Shown here: positions 11,567-19,270 of the stretch, in pieces
How the letters are laid out: each line of letters begins with the position of its first letter
Numbering within the stretch: position 1 is the stretch's first letter
From: Rhodococcus sp. KBS0724
Lineage (GTDB): Bacteria; Actinomycetota; Actinomycetes; Mycobacteriales; Mycobacteriaceae
Length of the DNA stretch: 64,000 bases
Direction of reading: 5' to 3'
NCBI RefSeq assembly: GCF_005938745.2
Contig: NZ_VCBX02000001.1
Coordinates: forward strand, 2,762,001-2,826,000
Made by a program: the position numbers and the translations under genes
The notes under the pieces: generated by a model
What the model was told of the DNA's origin: nothing
Seen by the model: only the letters and a program-made list of their open reading frames with translations
Databases searched by the model: none

Positions 11567-12019
11567 TCATCTTCCTGCTCTACGGCCAGGGTCGGAGGGT
11601 TTAGTCTGCGTTCCGGTGGCGGGATCGAATTCGCCTAGATGCGTGCCGTTCTTGCTGTATTTCTCGACGGCGCCGTGTGCCGACACGGTCGGAAGCTGCG
11701 ACGCCGGCCCCTCCGGGGGCTCCGGCGGGTTGGTATTCGATCGCTCGGTGTTGGCGTGGTTGACACCGGTCGCCGCGAGCAGATCGTGCATTTTGCTGAA
11801 CGCGTTGACAATGTTTGTTCCGGCGGCGGCGGCATCAAATGCGGCGGGGTCATAGCTCGCGGCCCACCCGGCTCCCGCGTTGTCGGTTCCGGCGCACCGC
11901 CAATTGATTTGGAGCGTTTCACCGAGCAGGCGGATCACACTGTCAGTGCTGTTGCTGACCGTTTTGTACTGTGCCGCAGCGTCGATGAGGACTGCGGGGT
12001 CCATCGTGATCGGCGCCAT
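11567..12019 (-). CDS. Polymorphic toxin-like protein with colicin-E3-like ribonuclease tail (internally deleted?)
   Basis: This protein has 150 residues when read from the ATG at 12019; the preceding gene's TGA overlaps this ATG by one base, and the GTG at 12028 is less likely. Residues 1-110 form a helical secretion-type module shared with the gene at 10177. Residues 113-150 (AHGAVEKYSKNGTHLGEFDP ... PGRRAGR) match the last part of colicin E3/cloacin 16S rRNase domains (QHGELEGY..DGQHLGSFDPKTG). The His and the second Glu of the active site are present, but the Asp three residues before the His is Val. The roughly 50 residues of the domain preceding it (GGGG-RW-YEWD) are absent. It is therefore probably an inactive fusion of N-terminal module and toxin tail, followed by its immunity gene. 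Confidence 0.65.
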   Translation of the reverse strand: MAPITMDPAVLIDAAAQYKTVSNSTDSVIRLLGETLQINWRCAGTDNAGAGWAASYDPAAFDAAAAGTNIVNAFSKMHDLLAATGVNHANTERSNTNPPEPPEGPASQLPTVSAHGAVEKYSKNGTHLGEFDPATGTQTKPSDPGRRAGR

Positions 12020-12180
12020 CAGGGCCACATCCCACTGTTGTGTCTCGCGTTGGCGAGATAGCGATCGTGCGCGCCCCTGGCCATCGATTCGAGTTCGGAC
12101 AGGGCAGTGCGCATGTCGATCTGCTTCGCCCTGCCGCCGAGACCGAGGATCTGCTCGGTGTCGGCGGTATAGCGGCCCAT
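12019..12180 (-). CDS. 53-residue protein translationally coupled in the WXG100 operon
   Basis: This short frame (MGRYTADTEQILGL ... RYLANARHNSGMWP) starts with an ATG that shares one base with the stop of the WXG100 gene (TGATG), and its own stop shares one base with the ATG of the toxin-like gene in the same way. Such double coupling argues that it is translated. It is charged and helical, with no signal or membrane segment and no recognised family. A decayed second copy of its 3' end lies before the 325-residue paralogue. It could be a linker or chaperone-like subunit for export of the toxin module. Confidence 0.55.
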   Translation of the reverse strand: MGRYTADTEQILGLGGRAKQIDMRTALSELESMARGAHDRYLANARHNSGMWP

Positions 12181-12485
12181 CAAAAGTCCATGTTCAGTTG
12201 AACGGTGGAGATCCCGCCCGCGTTGTTGTTGTCGGTGGTGCGGTACTCGGTAGCTGCTTGATGCAGCAGTCCGGCGTCCTCGGTGAGTGCGCCCGCGACC
12301 TGCCGGGCGGAGTCGACCCACTCGGCCCACAGTGCGGCATGGGCGCGGGCGGCGTCACCGGTCCATTCGTTGGTCATCAGGGATTCGGCATCGCGGCGCA
12401 GCGTTTCCACGTCGTCCCAGAATTCGTCAGCGAGGTCTGATATTCGTGTCGCCGTCGCGTGCATCTGTTCGGGATCGCAGCGCAT
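12180..12485 (-). CDS. WXG100 family protein (EsxA/CFP-10-like)
   Basis: This 101-residue helical-hairpin protein has W41-T42-G43 in the turn and Y81-R-T-T-D85 near the C-terminus, fitting the WxG and YxxxD/E signals of type VII (ESX) secretion substrates. Such proteins form helical bundles and are exported with partners; in toxin loci they act as targeting factors for LXG or similar toxins. It is the first gene of a five-part minus-strand unit (12485 to 10177). The 232 bp upstream (12486-12717) contain no gene and should hold the promoter. No ESX ATPase or membrane component is in this window, so any export must use machinery elsewhere. Confidence 0.8.
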   Translation of the reverse strand: MRCDPEQMHATATRISDLADEFWDDVETLRRDAESLMTNEWTGDAARAHAALWAEWVDSARQVAGALTEDAGLLHQAATEYRTTDNNNAGGISTVQLNMDF

Positions 12486-12717
12486 CAGTACCTGCCAATT
12501 GAATTCTGGTACAGGTAATTTGCCGCTTTGGTGCTGTTTATCCCCACGATGGATCTACGCATTTACTGGTCCCCCCGGTCAGTGTAAATCTCGACGGAGT
12601 GTAGACCAATGTGACTGTATGCCACCAATTCGTGGTGTTGACGGCGTGCGCACGCAGAGGTTTGGCAATGCGAATTTCGCCGCCGGGCGTCAGCAAAAGT
12701 GGACTCGCGACGCGTGA

Positions 12718-14103
12718 CTATTTCGCAGCGATGACCGCGCCGGGATTGAGAATTCCTAGGGGATCAAGCGCATCTTTGATTTTCCGGTTCAACGCCATGA
12801 CGTCCTCGCCCAGCTGAGCTGGTAACCAGTCGCGCTTGATCCGGCCCACACCGTGCTCGCCGGTAATGGTGCCGCCCAGTGCAATTGCGAGATCCATGAC
12901 CCGACCGAATGCGATCTGGGCGCGCTCGGTCATATCGGGATCAGACGGGTCGAACACGATCAGCGGATGAGTGTTTCCGTCGCCGGCGTGCGCGACGGTG
13001 CAGATGAGGACATCCAGGTCCGCAGCGATTGCTTCCACCCCGGTGATCAATCGCGGCAGTGCTCGCATCGGAACGCCGACATCTTCGAGGAGCAGATTCC
13101 CCAACGCTTGAACGGCAGGAAACACCGCCCGTCGGGCCGCAGTGAAAGCATCACCCTCTGCCTTGTCGTCTGTCGCGAAAACTTCGGTAGCCCCGTTGTT
13201 TTCACAGGCCGCGACAATGCTCTCGATCTCGAGCTCGCCAGCGGCGCCGGGCGCATCGGATTGGGCCAGAATCAGTGCTCGAGCCTTCCGGTTGAGTCCC
13301 ATCCGGACCGAATCCTCGACGGCATTGATGCTGGCGTGATCCATGAACTCGAGCATTGCCGGCCGAATGTTGCCGGTAATAGCCAACACTGCGTCCGCGG
13401 CTTCCTCGACAGAATCGAATGATGCCACCACCGTCGACGCCGGGGGCTGAGCGGGAATGAGGCGCAACGTCAGTTCCGTGATGATGCCCAGAGTGCCTTC
13501 GCTGCCGACAAACAGTTTCGTGAGTGAAAGCCCGGCAACATCTTTCAGTAACGGACCACCCAATGACACCGCGGTGCCATCGGCGAGTACTACCTTCAGG
13601 GCAAGCACATAATCGGTGGTGACACCATATTTCACACAACAGAGTCCGCCCGCATTAGTAGCGGCATTGCCGCCAATGGAACAGATCTCGAAAGACGACG
13701 GATCCGGTGGATACCAGAGTCCGTGCTCAGCGGCAGCGTTCTTGACCTCGGCATTCATCAGACCCGGCTGCGTGACAGCGACGCGAGCCACGGGATCGAT
13801 CGTGATCTGACGCATCTTCTCGGTGCTGACCATGACACAGCCGTCGACAGCGCTCGAACCACCGGAGAGTCCTGAGCCGGCACCGCGCGGAACGACGGGA
13901 ACACGGTGTTCGGTTGCCCAGCGCATCACAGCCTGGATGTCTTCGGTGCAGGTGGCCCGGACAACAGCCAAAGGGGTGCCGGCATTCGGATCTGCCGCCC
14001 AGTCCTGCCGGTAACCAGCCGTCAGGTCCGGATCGCTGACGAGCGCACCGTCCGGCAGTGCCGCGATCAGTTCTGCCAGGACCGTCGAATCAACCGAAGT
14101 CAT
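12718..14103 (-). CDS. FAD-linked oxidase (glycolate oxidase GlcD / D-lactate dehydrogenase family)
   Basis: This 461-residue flavoenzyme belongs to the vanillyl-alcohol oxidase superfamily. The FAD-binding motif VPRGAGSGLSGG (about residues 71-82), the pyrophosphate-binding segment CSIGGNAATNAGGL and the C-terminal GTITGEHGVGRIKR with metal/substrate His are all visible. It should oxidise a 2-hydroxy acid such as glycolate or D-lactate to the 2-keto acid; which one cannot be decided from the sequence. No GlcE or GlcF subunit gene is adjacent, so it is more like stand-alone D-lactate dehydrogenases. It is transcribed toward the toxin-like operon. Confidence 0.85.
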   Translation of the reverse strand: MTSVDSTVLAELIAALPDGALVSDPDLTAGYRQDWAADPNAGTPLAVVRATCTEDIQAVMRWATEHRVPVVPRGAGSGLSGGSSAVDGCVMVSTEKMRQITIDPVARVAVTQPGLMNAEVKNAAAEHGLWYPPDPSSFEICSIGGNAATNAGGLCCVKYGVTTDYVLALKVVLADGTAVSLGGPLLKDVAGLSLTKLFVGSEGTLGIITELTLRLIPAQPPASTVVASFDSVEEAADAVLAITGNIRPAMLEFMDHASINAVEDSVRMGLNRKARALILAQSDAPGAAGELEIESIVAACENNGATEVFATDDKAEGDAFTAARRAVFPAVQALGNLLLEDVGVPMRALPRLITGVEAIAADLDVLICTVAHAGDGNTHPLIVFDPSDPDMTERAQIAFGRVMDLAIALGGTITGEHGVGRIKRDWLPAQLGEDVMALNRKIKDALDPLGILNPGAVIAAK

Positions 14104-14159
14104 GACTCCATCATGCGCGCAGAACTCCGGAATGCGAGGTGAGTTGGAGGAACTCCCCG

Positions 14160-15008
14160 CTAGCGGCCCTTCGGTTTGCCCGTGAACCGGCCACCCGAAC
14201 TCTTGGTACCGCCGGACTTGCCGCTACCCGCCTTGCCACCGGCCTTCGCCTTACCGCTGCTGGTGTTGCGGCCCGAAACACTTTTTGCCGTTCCGCCACT
14301 CTTGGCTTTGTGGTCGGCTTTGGCCGCCTCGGCACGGCGTTCCTTTGCCGCTTGCTTTGCCTTGACCGAACCCTTGATCTTCTCGGCGGGTTGACCGTTG
14401 CGTCCGCGTGAACTCTGAGCAGTACGTCCGCGCACGATGCCGATGAGTTCTTCGACCAATTCTGTGGTCTTGGACTCCAACCATGCCAAGGCGATCGGAG
14501 ACTCGGGAGCGCCGGCAACCGGACGGAAGGTCAGATCCTTGCGATGGTGCAACCGCGCCACCGAATGCGGGACAACAACAACGCCGATGCCGGCCGCAAC
14601 CAACTCGATGGCGTCGGCGATCGTTTCCGGCCGCTCGGCTGCTGCCTTGCCCGGACGGGTCGGCCATTCGAGGGTGTCCTCGAGAGGATCGAGCACAATC
14701 TCCTCATCCAGATCGGCCACGGAAATCTGTTCTACAGCGGTGAACACATGATCCTTGGGAATCACCACGACGGGTGTCTCCGCATACAGGGATATCGCGC
14801 TGAGTTCGGTGCGATCGATCGGCAACCGAACCAGACCGGCGTCGGCTTCTCCCGCCCGCAGCGCTGCGACAACCTCGAGAACCGGAAACTGGACCAACTC
14901 CAGACGGACGTCGGGAAGCCGCTCGTGCCACACCCGAATCCACTTGGTCGGCGTTACCCCGGGGGCATACGCGAGTCGAAAAATTGCCGGACTATCCGCG
15001 TTGCTCAC
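14160..15008 (-). CDS. LysR-type effector domain without DNA-binding domain, with basic tail
   Basis: Residues 1-200 form a LysR substrate-binding domain (FRLAYAPGVTPTKW ... VVPHSVARL ... PIALAWLESKTTELVEELIGIVRG). There is no winged helix-turn-helix before it; the frame starts MSNADSPAIFRLAY and only 56 bp separate it from the divergent gene. Residues about 215-282 are a Lys/Ser/Gly/Ala-rich, strongly basic tail that could bind nucleic acid without specificity. It may be a ligand-sensing protein that lost, or never had, a dedicated DNA-binding domain. The neighbouring DUF5997 protein, encoded head-to-head, is a plausible partner. Function is unknown. Confidence 0.75.
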   Translation of the reverse strand: MSNADSPAIFRLAYAPGVTPTKWIRVWHERLPDVRLELVQFPVLEVVAALRAGEADAGLVRLPIDRTELSAISLYAETPVVVIPKDHVFTAVEQISVADLDEEIVLDPLEDTLEWPTRPGKAAAERPETIADAIELVAAGIGVVVVPHSVARLHHRKDLTFRPVAGAPESPIALAWLESKTTELVEELIGIVRGRTAQSSRGRNGQPAEKIKGSVKAKQAAKERRAEAAKADHKAKSGGTAKSVSGRNTSSGKAKAGGKAGSGKSGGTKSSGGRFTGKPKGR

Positions 15009-15064
15009 CCGCCAAGGCTACCGCCTTGGTAAAACGTGACGCGATGGCTGGCTACTCTTGACGC

Positions 15065-15472
15065 ATGACGTCGAACAAAACGCCCCAGACGATGAAGCCG
15101 ACGACGGCTGCCAAGAAGCTGGGTGTGTACCTGGAAGCAACACCGAAAGAGTTCCAGGAAGGCGACGTGACCCGTGAAGAACTGACCGCGCTTCAGATCG
15201 AAGCTCCGGAGTGGCTGCTGGAACTGCGCCGCACCGGCCCGCACCCGAAGCAGGTCATCGCCGCAAAGCTGGGCATCTCCATCGCCGGCCTTGCTCGCGG
15301 CGGTGTCGAAGAGGCACTCACCACGGATCAGGTTGCTGCCCTGCTGGAAGAAAAGCCCGAGTGGCTGGAGAAAGAACGCGCACTGCAAGCGGAGGTGCGC
15401 GCTGAAAACCTTCGTATCAAGGAAAAGCGCGCGTCGCGCCGCAATCAGCCGCGCAAAGCACGCCGCGGCTGA
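15065..15472 (+). CDS. DUF5997 family protein
   Basis: This 135-residue soluble protein begins MTSNKTPQTMKPTTAAKKLG and contains TPKEFQEGDVTREELTALQ, then a helix-turn-helix-like stretch (PKQVIAAKLGISIAGLARGG, about residues 60-80) and a very basic C-terminus (RIKEKRASRRNQPRKARRG). This composition suggests nucleic-acid binding. The family (DUF5997) has no known function. It is divergent from the LysR effector-domain gene, which lacks its own helix-turn-helix, so the two may form a split regulator; that is inference from the arrangement only. Confidence 0.75.
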   Translation: MTSNKTPQTMKPTTAAKKLGVYLEATPKEFQEGDVTREELTALQIEAPEWLLELRRTGPHPKQVIAAKLGISIAGLARGGVEEALTTDQVAALLEEKPEWLEKERALQAEVRAENLRIKEKRASRRNQPRKARRG

Positions 15473-15476
15473 GCCC

Positions 15477-15522
15477 GCTGTGCGCCTTTGTCAACCGCGG
15501 GCGGTTAACAAAGGCGCACAGC
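15477..15522. terminator. Two-way terminator between DUF5997 and helicase genes
   Basis: Perfect 15-base arms (15477-15491 and 15508-15522) enclose a second 6-bp stem, AACCGC/GCGGTT. The hairpin starts 5 bp after the DUF5997 stop and ends 4 bp before the convergent helicase stop, so it can serve both transcripts. Confidence 0.88.
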
Positions 15523-15526
15523 AGTG

Positions 15527-18031
15527 CTAGCCCTCGACGATGCTGAGCTCGTCGAACACGATTTCACCCAACGCGTCGGACTCCGGGATGTCGACGACGC
15601 CGAGCAGTGCCCAGCCGTGATCACCCTCCGGGTCCTCGAGCACCTGACGCACTCGCCAGAACTCACCTTCCTCGACCACCTGGAACAACGCCGGCCCACG
15701 CGCTGACGGCCCCGTTCCGATCGAGTTGTACTCCTCGAAGTAGGGGAGTAGCTGCTCTTCCCACTCGGCGGCGTCGATACCGTCGTCGAGGTTTTCCAGT
15801 TCGTTCCACTGCCGCCGCGACGCGAGGTCGATCCGACGGAACATCGCGTTGCGCACCATGACGCGGAACGCACGCGGGTTGGCCGAGATCGGCCGGGGGA
15901 TATCGGCGCCGAATGCAACCTCTTCGGTGTCGGCCTCGGCGCCTGGGTCGGTGAGAGACTCCCACTCGTCGAGCAGGCTCGAGTCGACCTGTCGGATCAA
16001 CTCACCCAGCCACTCGATGATGTCTTCGAGTTCTTCGGTACGGGCCTCGGTGGGCACGGTCTGGCGCAGTGCCCGGTAGGCGTCCGCAAGGTAACGCAGA
16101 ACCAGTCCTTCGGAGCGGGTGAGGCCGTAGTGACTGATCAATTCGGCAAAGGTCATCGCGCGTTCGATCATGTCGCGCACGACGGATTTGGGGGAGAGCG
16201 CAAATTCGGTGATCCACGGATGACCGCCGCGGTACATCTCGAAGGCAGGGAACAGTAACTCGGCCAACGGTTTCGGCCAGGTGACCTCTTCGAGGAGTTC
16301 CATGCGCTCCTCGTACTCGATACCGTCGGCCTTCATCTGCGCAACAGCCTCACCGCGGGCGAAGTGCTGCTGGCCCATCAATACCTGACGGGGGTCGTCG
16401 AGTGTCGATTCGATGATGGACACGACATCGAGTGCGTACGTATCGGATTCGACGTCGAGGAGTTCGAACGCGGCCAGTGCAAACGGCGAGAGCGGCTGAT
16501 TCAAGGCGAAGTCGCGCTGCAAGTCCATCGTCAACCGCGCCATCCGGTCGTGCTCGTCGGGTTCGTCGAGGCGTTCGACAATGCCGGCGCTCAGCAATCC
16601 GCGGTACAGCGAGATCGCTTTGAGGATGTGCTTGCGTTGCGCCGGACGCGATTCGTGGTTGTCCTCCAGCAGATGTCGCATCGCGTCGAAGCAATTACCA
16701 GGTCGGGCAATAACATTGAGCAGCATGGAGTTGCTGACGGAGAACCGCGACACCAATGGTTCCGGTGATGCCGCAACCAGGCGGTCGAACGTGGCTTCGC
16801 TCCACGAGACAAATCCCTCGGGAGCCTTCTTGCGTTGAATCTTCTTGATCTTCTTCGGATCGTCGCCCGCCTTGGCGACTGCTCGCAGATTGTCCACCTC
16901 ATGTTCCGGTGCCTGCACGACGACGGTGCCCATCGTGTCGTAACCGGCGCGACCGGCACGACCCGCGATCTGATGGAACTCACGAGCCTTCAGATGGCGG
17001 GTGCGGACGCCGTCGTACTTGGCGAGACCTGTCAGCAACACAGTGCGGATCGGAACGTTGATGCCGACGCCGAGTGTGTCGGTGCCGCAGATGACCTTGA
17101 GTAGGCCGTCCTGAGCCAGTACTTCGATGAGCCGTCGGTACTTGGGCAGCATGCCCGCGTGGTGAACGCCGATGCCGTGGCGAACCAACCGGGAGAGGGT
17201 CTTGCCGAATCCTGTTGTGAAGCGAAATCCGCCGAGTGCCTCGGCAATTGCTTCCTTCTCCGCTTTGGAGCAGAAGTTGACGCTCGTGAGCGCTTGCGCT
17301 CGTTCGAGAGCCGCTGCCTGCGTGAAGTGCACGATGTACACGGGAGCTTGGTTGGTGGTGACCAACTCTTCGATGGTCTCACCGACCGGAGTGGTCGCGT
17401 ACGAGAACATCAGGGGGACAGGGCGTTCGGTACCGGAAACGACGGTGGTGGGCTTGCCGGTGCGACGCGTGAGGTCCTCGGAGAAGAAGTCCACTTCGCC
17501 CAGAGTTGCCGACATCAGCAAGAACTGGGCGTGCGGCAGTTCGATCAGCGGAACCTGCCAGGCCCACCCACGATCCGGTTCGGAGTAGAAATGGAACTCA
17601 TCCATCACGACCTGGCCGATGTCGGAATCGGGTCCCTCGCGCAACGCGAGATTCGCGACGATCTCCGCTGTCGCACAGATGATGGGAGCCGACGAGTTGA
17701 CGGCAGCGTCGCCGGTCATCATGCCGACGTTCTCCGCGCCGAACACCTCGCACAGGGCGAAGAACTTCTCGCTCACCAACGCCTTGATGGGCGCGGTGTA
17801 ATACGTACGTTTGCCCTGGGACATCGCGTAGAAATGCGCACCGATCGCCACCATCGACTTTCCGGAACCGGTTGGGGTAGCCAAAATGACATTGGCACCC
17901 GAGACCAGTTCCATCACAGCCTCTTCCTGGGCAGGATAGAGCGTCAAACCACGCTCGATTGTCCAGGATAAGAAGGCGTCGAAAACGGAATCGGGATCCG
18001 CGTTGTCGGGGAGCAGTTCCGTCAGCAGCAC
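15527..18031 (-). CDS. Ski2-like DEAD/DEAH-box RNA helicase with C-terminal DUF3516 region
   Basis: This 834-residue superfamily 2 helicase has Q-motif-like YPAQEEAV, Walker A TPTGSGKS (about 52-59), DEFH as motif II (144-147), SAT (motif III), a helicase C domain with GVGINVP and the arginine-finger motif QIAGRAGRAG. The second half (about 430-834) is the DUF3516-type extension found in actinobacterial helicases of this type. It should unwind or remodel RNA in an ATP-dependent way; the natural substrate is unknown. It lies 26 bp downstream of the alpha/beta hydrolase gene on the same strand, so the two are probably co-transcribed. Confidence 0.85.
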   Translation of the reverse strand: MLLTELLPDNADPDSVFDAFLSWTIERGLTLYPAQEEAVMELVSGANVILATPTGSGKSMVAIGAHFYAMSQGKRTYYTAPIKALVSEKFFALCEVFGAENVGMMTGDAAVNSSAPIICATAEIVANLALREGPDSDIGQVVMDEFHFYSEPDRGWAWQVPLIELPHAQFLLMSATLGEVDFFSEDLTRRTGKPTTVVSGTERPVPLMFSYATTPVGETIEELVTTNQAPVYIVHFTQAAALERAQALTSVNFCSKAEKEAIAEALGGFRFTTGFGKTLSRLVRHGIGVHHAGMLPKYRRLIEVLAQDGLLKVICGTDTLGVGINVPIRTVLLTGLAKYDGVRTRHLKAREFHQIAGRAGRAGYDTMGTVVVQAPEHEVDNLRAVAKAGDDPKKIKKIQRKKAPEGFVSWSEATFDRLVAASPEPLVSRFSVSNSMLLNVIARPGNCFDAMRHLLEDNHESRPAQRKHILKAISLYRGLLSAGIVERLDEPDEHDRMARLTMDLQRDFALNQPLSPFALAAFELLDVESDTYALDVVSIIESTLDDPRQVLMGQQHFARGEAVAQMKADGIEYEERMELLEEVTWPKPLAELLFPAFEMYRGGHPWITEFALSPKSVVRDMIERAMTFAELISHYGLTRSEGLVLRYLADAYRALRQTVPTEARTEELEDIIEWLGELIRQVDSSLLDEWESLTDPGAEADTEEVAFGADIPRPISANPRAFRVMVRNAMFRRIDLASRRQWNELENLDDGIDAAEWEEQLLPYFEEYNSIGTGPSARGPALFQVVEEGEFWRVRQVLEDPEGDHGWALLGVVDIPESDALGEIVFDELSIVEG

Positions 18032-18057
18032 TTGTACAGGTTAGCCGCTGGCGGTGA

Positions 18058-19095
18058 TCAGGTTGCGCTGCGCTCGTCGGAGCCCATCGCATCGAGTACT
18101 GCCATGCGTGTCGACGACGAACCGGTGATGGTGTTTTCGCCAACCCCGGCAATGAGCATGTGCCGCCAGTGCGCCTCGTCGAATACTAGTGGCGCTGTGC
18201 TCGCGAGGAACTCTTCGATCACCTGAAGGAAATGCATGGGGTCGTCGCGGAAAGGGAAGTGCCCGGATCCACGGAAAACTTCGAGTCGGGAGTTGGGCAT
18301 CGCCGCATGCGCGAGGTGCGCGTGCGAGACGGGAATCACGGAATCCTCGTCACCCCAGATCAACTGAACCGGCAAATTCTCCGTCAGATAACACCGATCG
18401 AGCATTGTGACGACCTGACCTCGCCAGTCGACCACTGCGCGCAACGTCCGCAAGTAGGCCTCGTAGGCAGTGGGGTCGGGAAGTTCGGCGAGAACGCGAA
18501 TCAGATCGGGAGTGTCGTGCAGCATGGTTCCCGGCCGCAGGTTCGATCCGTGGACGGCGCCGGCGAGAGTACCGGCGAGGCGCACGATGGGCATCGCTCC
18601 GGGAATTCGCAGGAGTTTGAGAACCTCGTTTACCACCGGCACCGACATCAGCCGAAGAATCGGATGAACGTCCTTGGTGATGCCGCCGGTCGAGACCAAC
18701 ACGAGTCGATCGACCATGTCGGGGAACTGGTACGCAAATTGCATCGCCACACCGCCGCCGAGCGAATGCCCAACGACGCTGACGTGCTCGATGCCCAGAG
18801 TGGACAGCAAATCGCGCATGCCGTTGGCGTAGGCCGCTACCGAGTAATCGGCCCGAGGCTTGTCGGAGCGGCCGTGTCCGAGAAGGTCAGGGGCGATGAC
18901 GGTGTAGTTCTTGGCCAGATGGGGGATGATCTCCGTCCACGTGGACGAGTTGTCGCCAATGCCGTGCAGGAGCAGAACTGCTGGGCCCTCGCCCGCAATG
19001 CGAAAAGCTCGACGGTAACCGTGAATCGTCCGAAACATCATCCGCGGTTCCTCGTCGGGAACTGGCCGGAGCTGCCGCGTTCGGGGTCTGCTCAT
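18058..19095 (-). CDS. Alpha/beta hydrolase
   Basis: This 345-residue alpha/beta hydrolase carries LLHGIGDNSSTW (oxyanion loop), the nucleophile elbow VGHSLGGG (Ser near residue 111), the acid in IWGDEDSVIP and the catalytic His in GSGHFPF, so the triad is complete. No signal peptide is visible; the N-terminus is basic and Pro/Arg-rich. It resembles the hydrolase encoded next to the PAC2 protein in mycobacteria (Rv2715 next to Rv2714), and the PAC2 gene lies directly upstream here. The ester or other substrate cannot be told from sequence. The roughly 175 bp upstream (19096-19270) contain no gene. Confidence 0.85.
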   Translation of the reverse strand: MSRPRTRQLRPVPDEEPRMMFRTIHGYRRAFRIAGEGPAVLLLHGIGDNSSTWTEIIPHLAKNYTVIAPDLLGHGRSDKPRADYSVAAYANGMRDLLSTLGIEHVSVVGHSLGGGVAMQFAYQFPDMVDRLVLVSTGGITKDVHPILRLMSVPVVNEVLKLLRIPGAMPIVRLAGTLAGAVHGSNLRPGTMLHDTPDLIRVLAELPDPTAYEAYLRTLRAVVDWRGQVVTMLDRCYLTENLPVQLIWGDEDSVIPVSHAHLAHAAMPNSRLEVFRGSGHFPFRDDPMHFLQVIEEFLASTAPLVFDEAHWRHMLIAGVGENTITGSSSTRMAVLDAMGSDERSAT

Positions 19096-19270
19096 GTCGC
19101 CTCCAGTATCAGCGCGTGACCGCTGTTGACTGAATCGCCCCGATTTGTTGAGCCGTCAACAAAAGTCACGCAGAATTTGAGGCTATCCGACAGATGTATC
19201 GAGAACAACATCTCAGGTAACGACGAGGTTGCGGAATGCGCACGATGTGCGCAATTCCGCAGCTCATATG

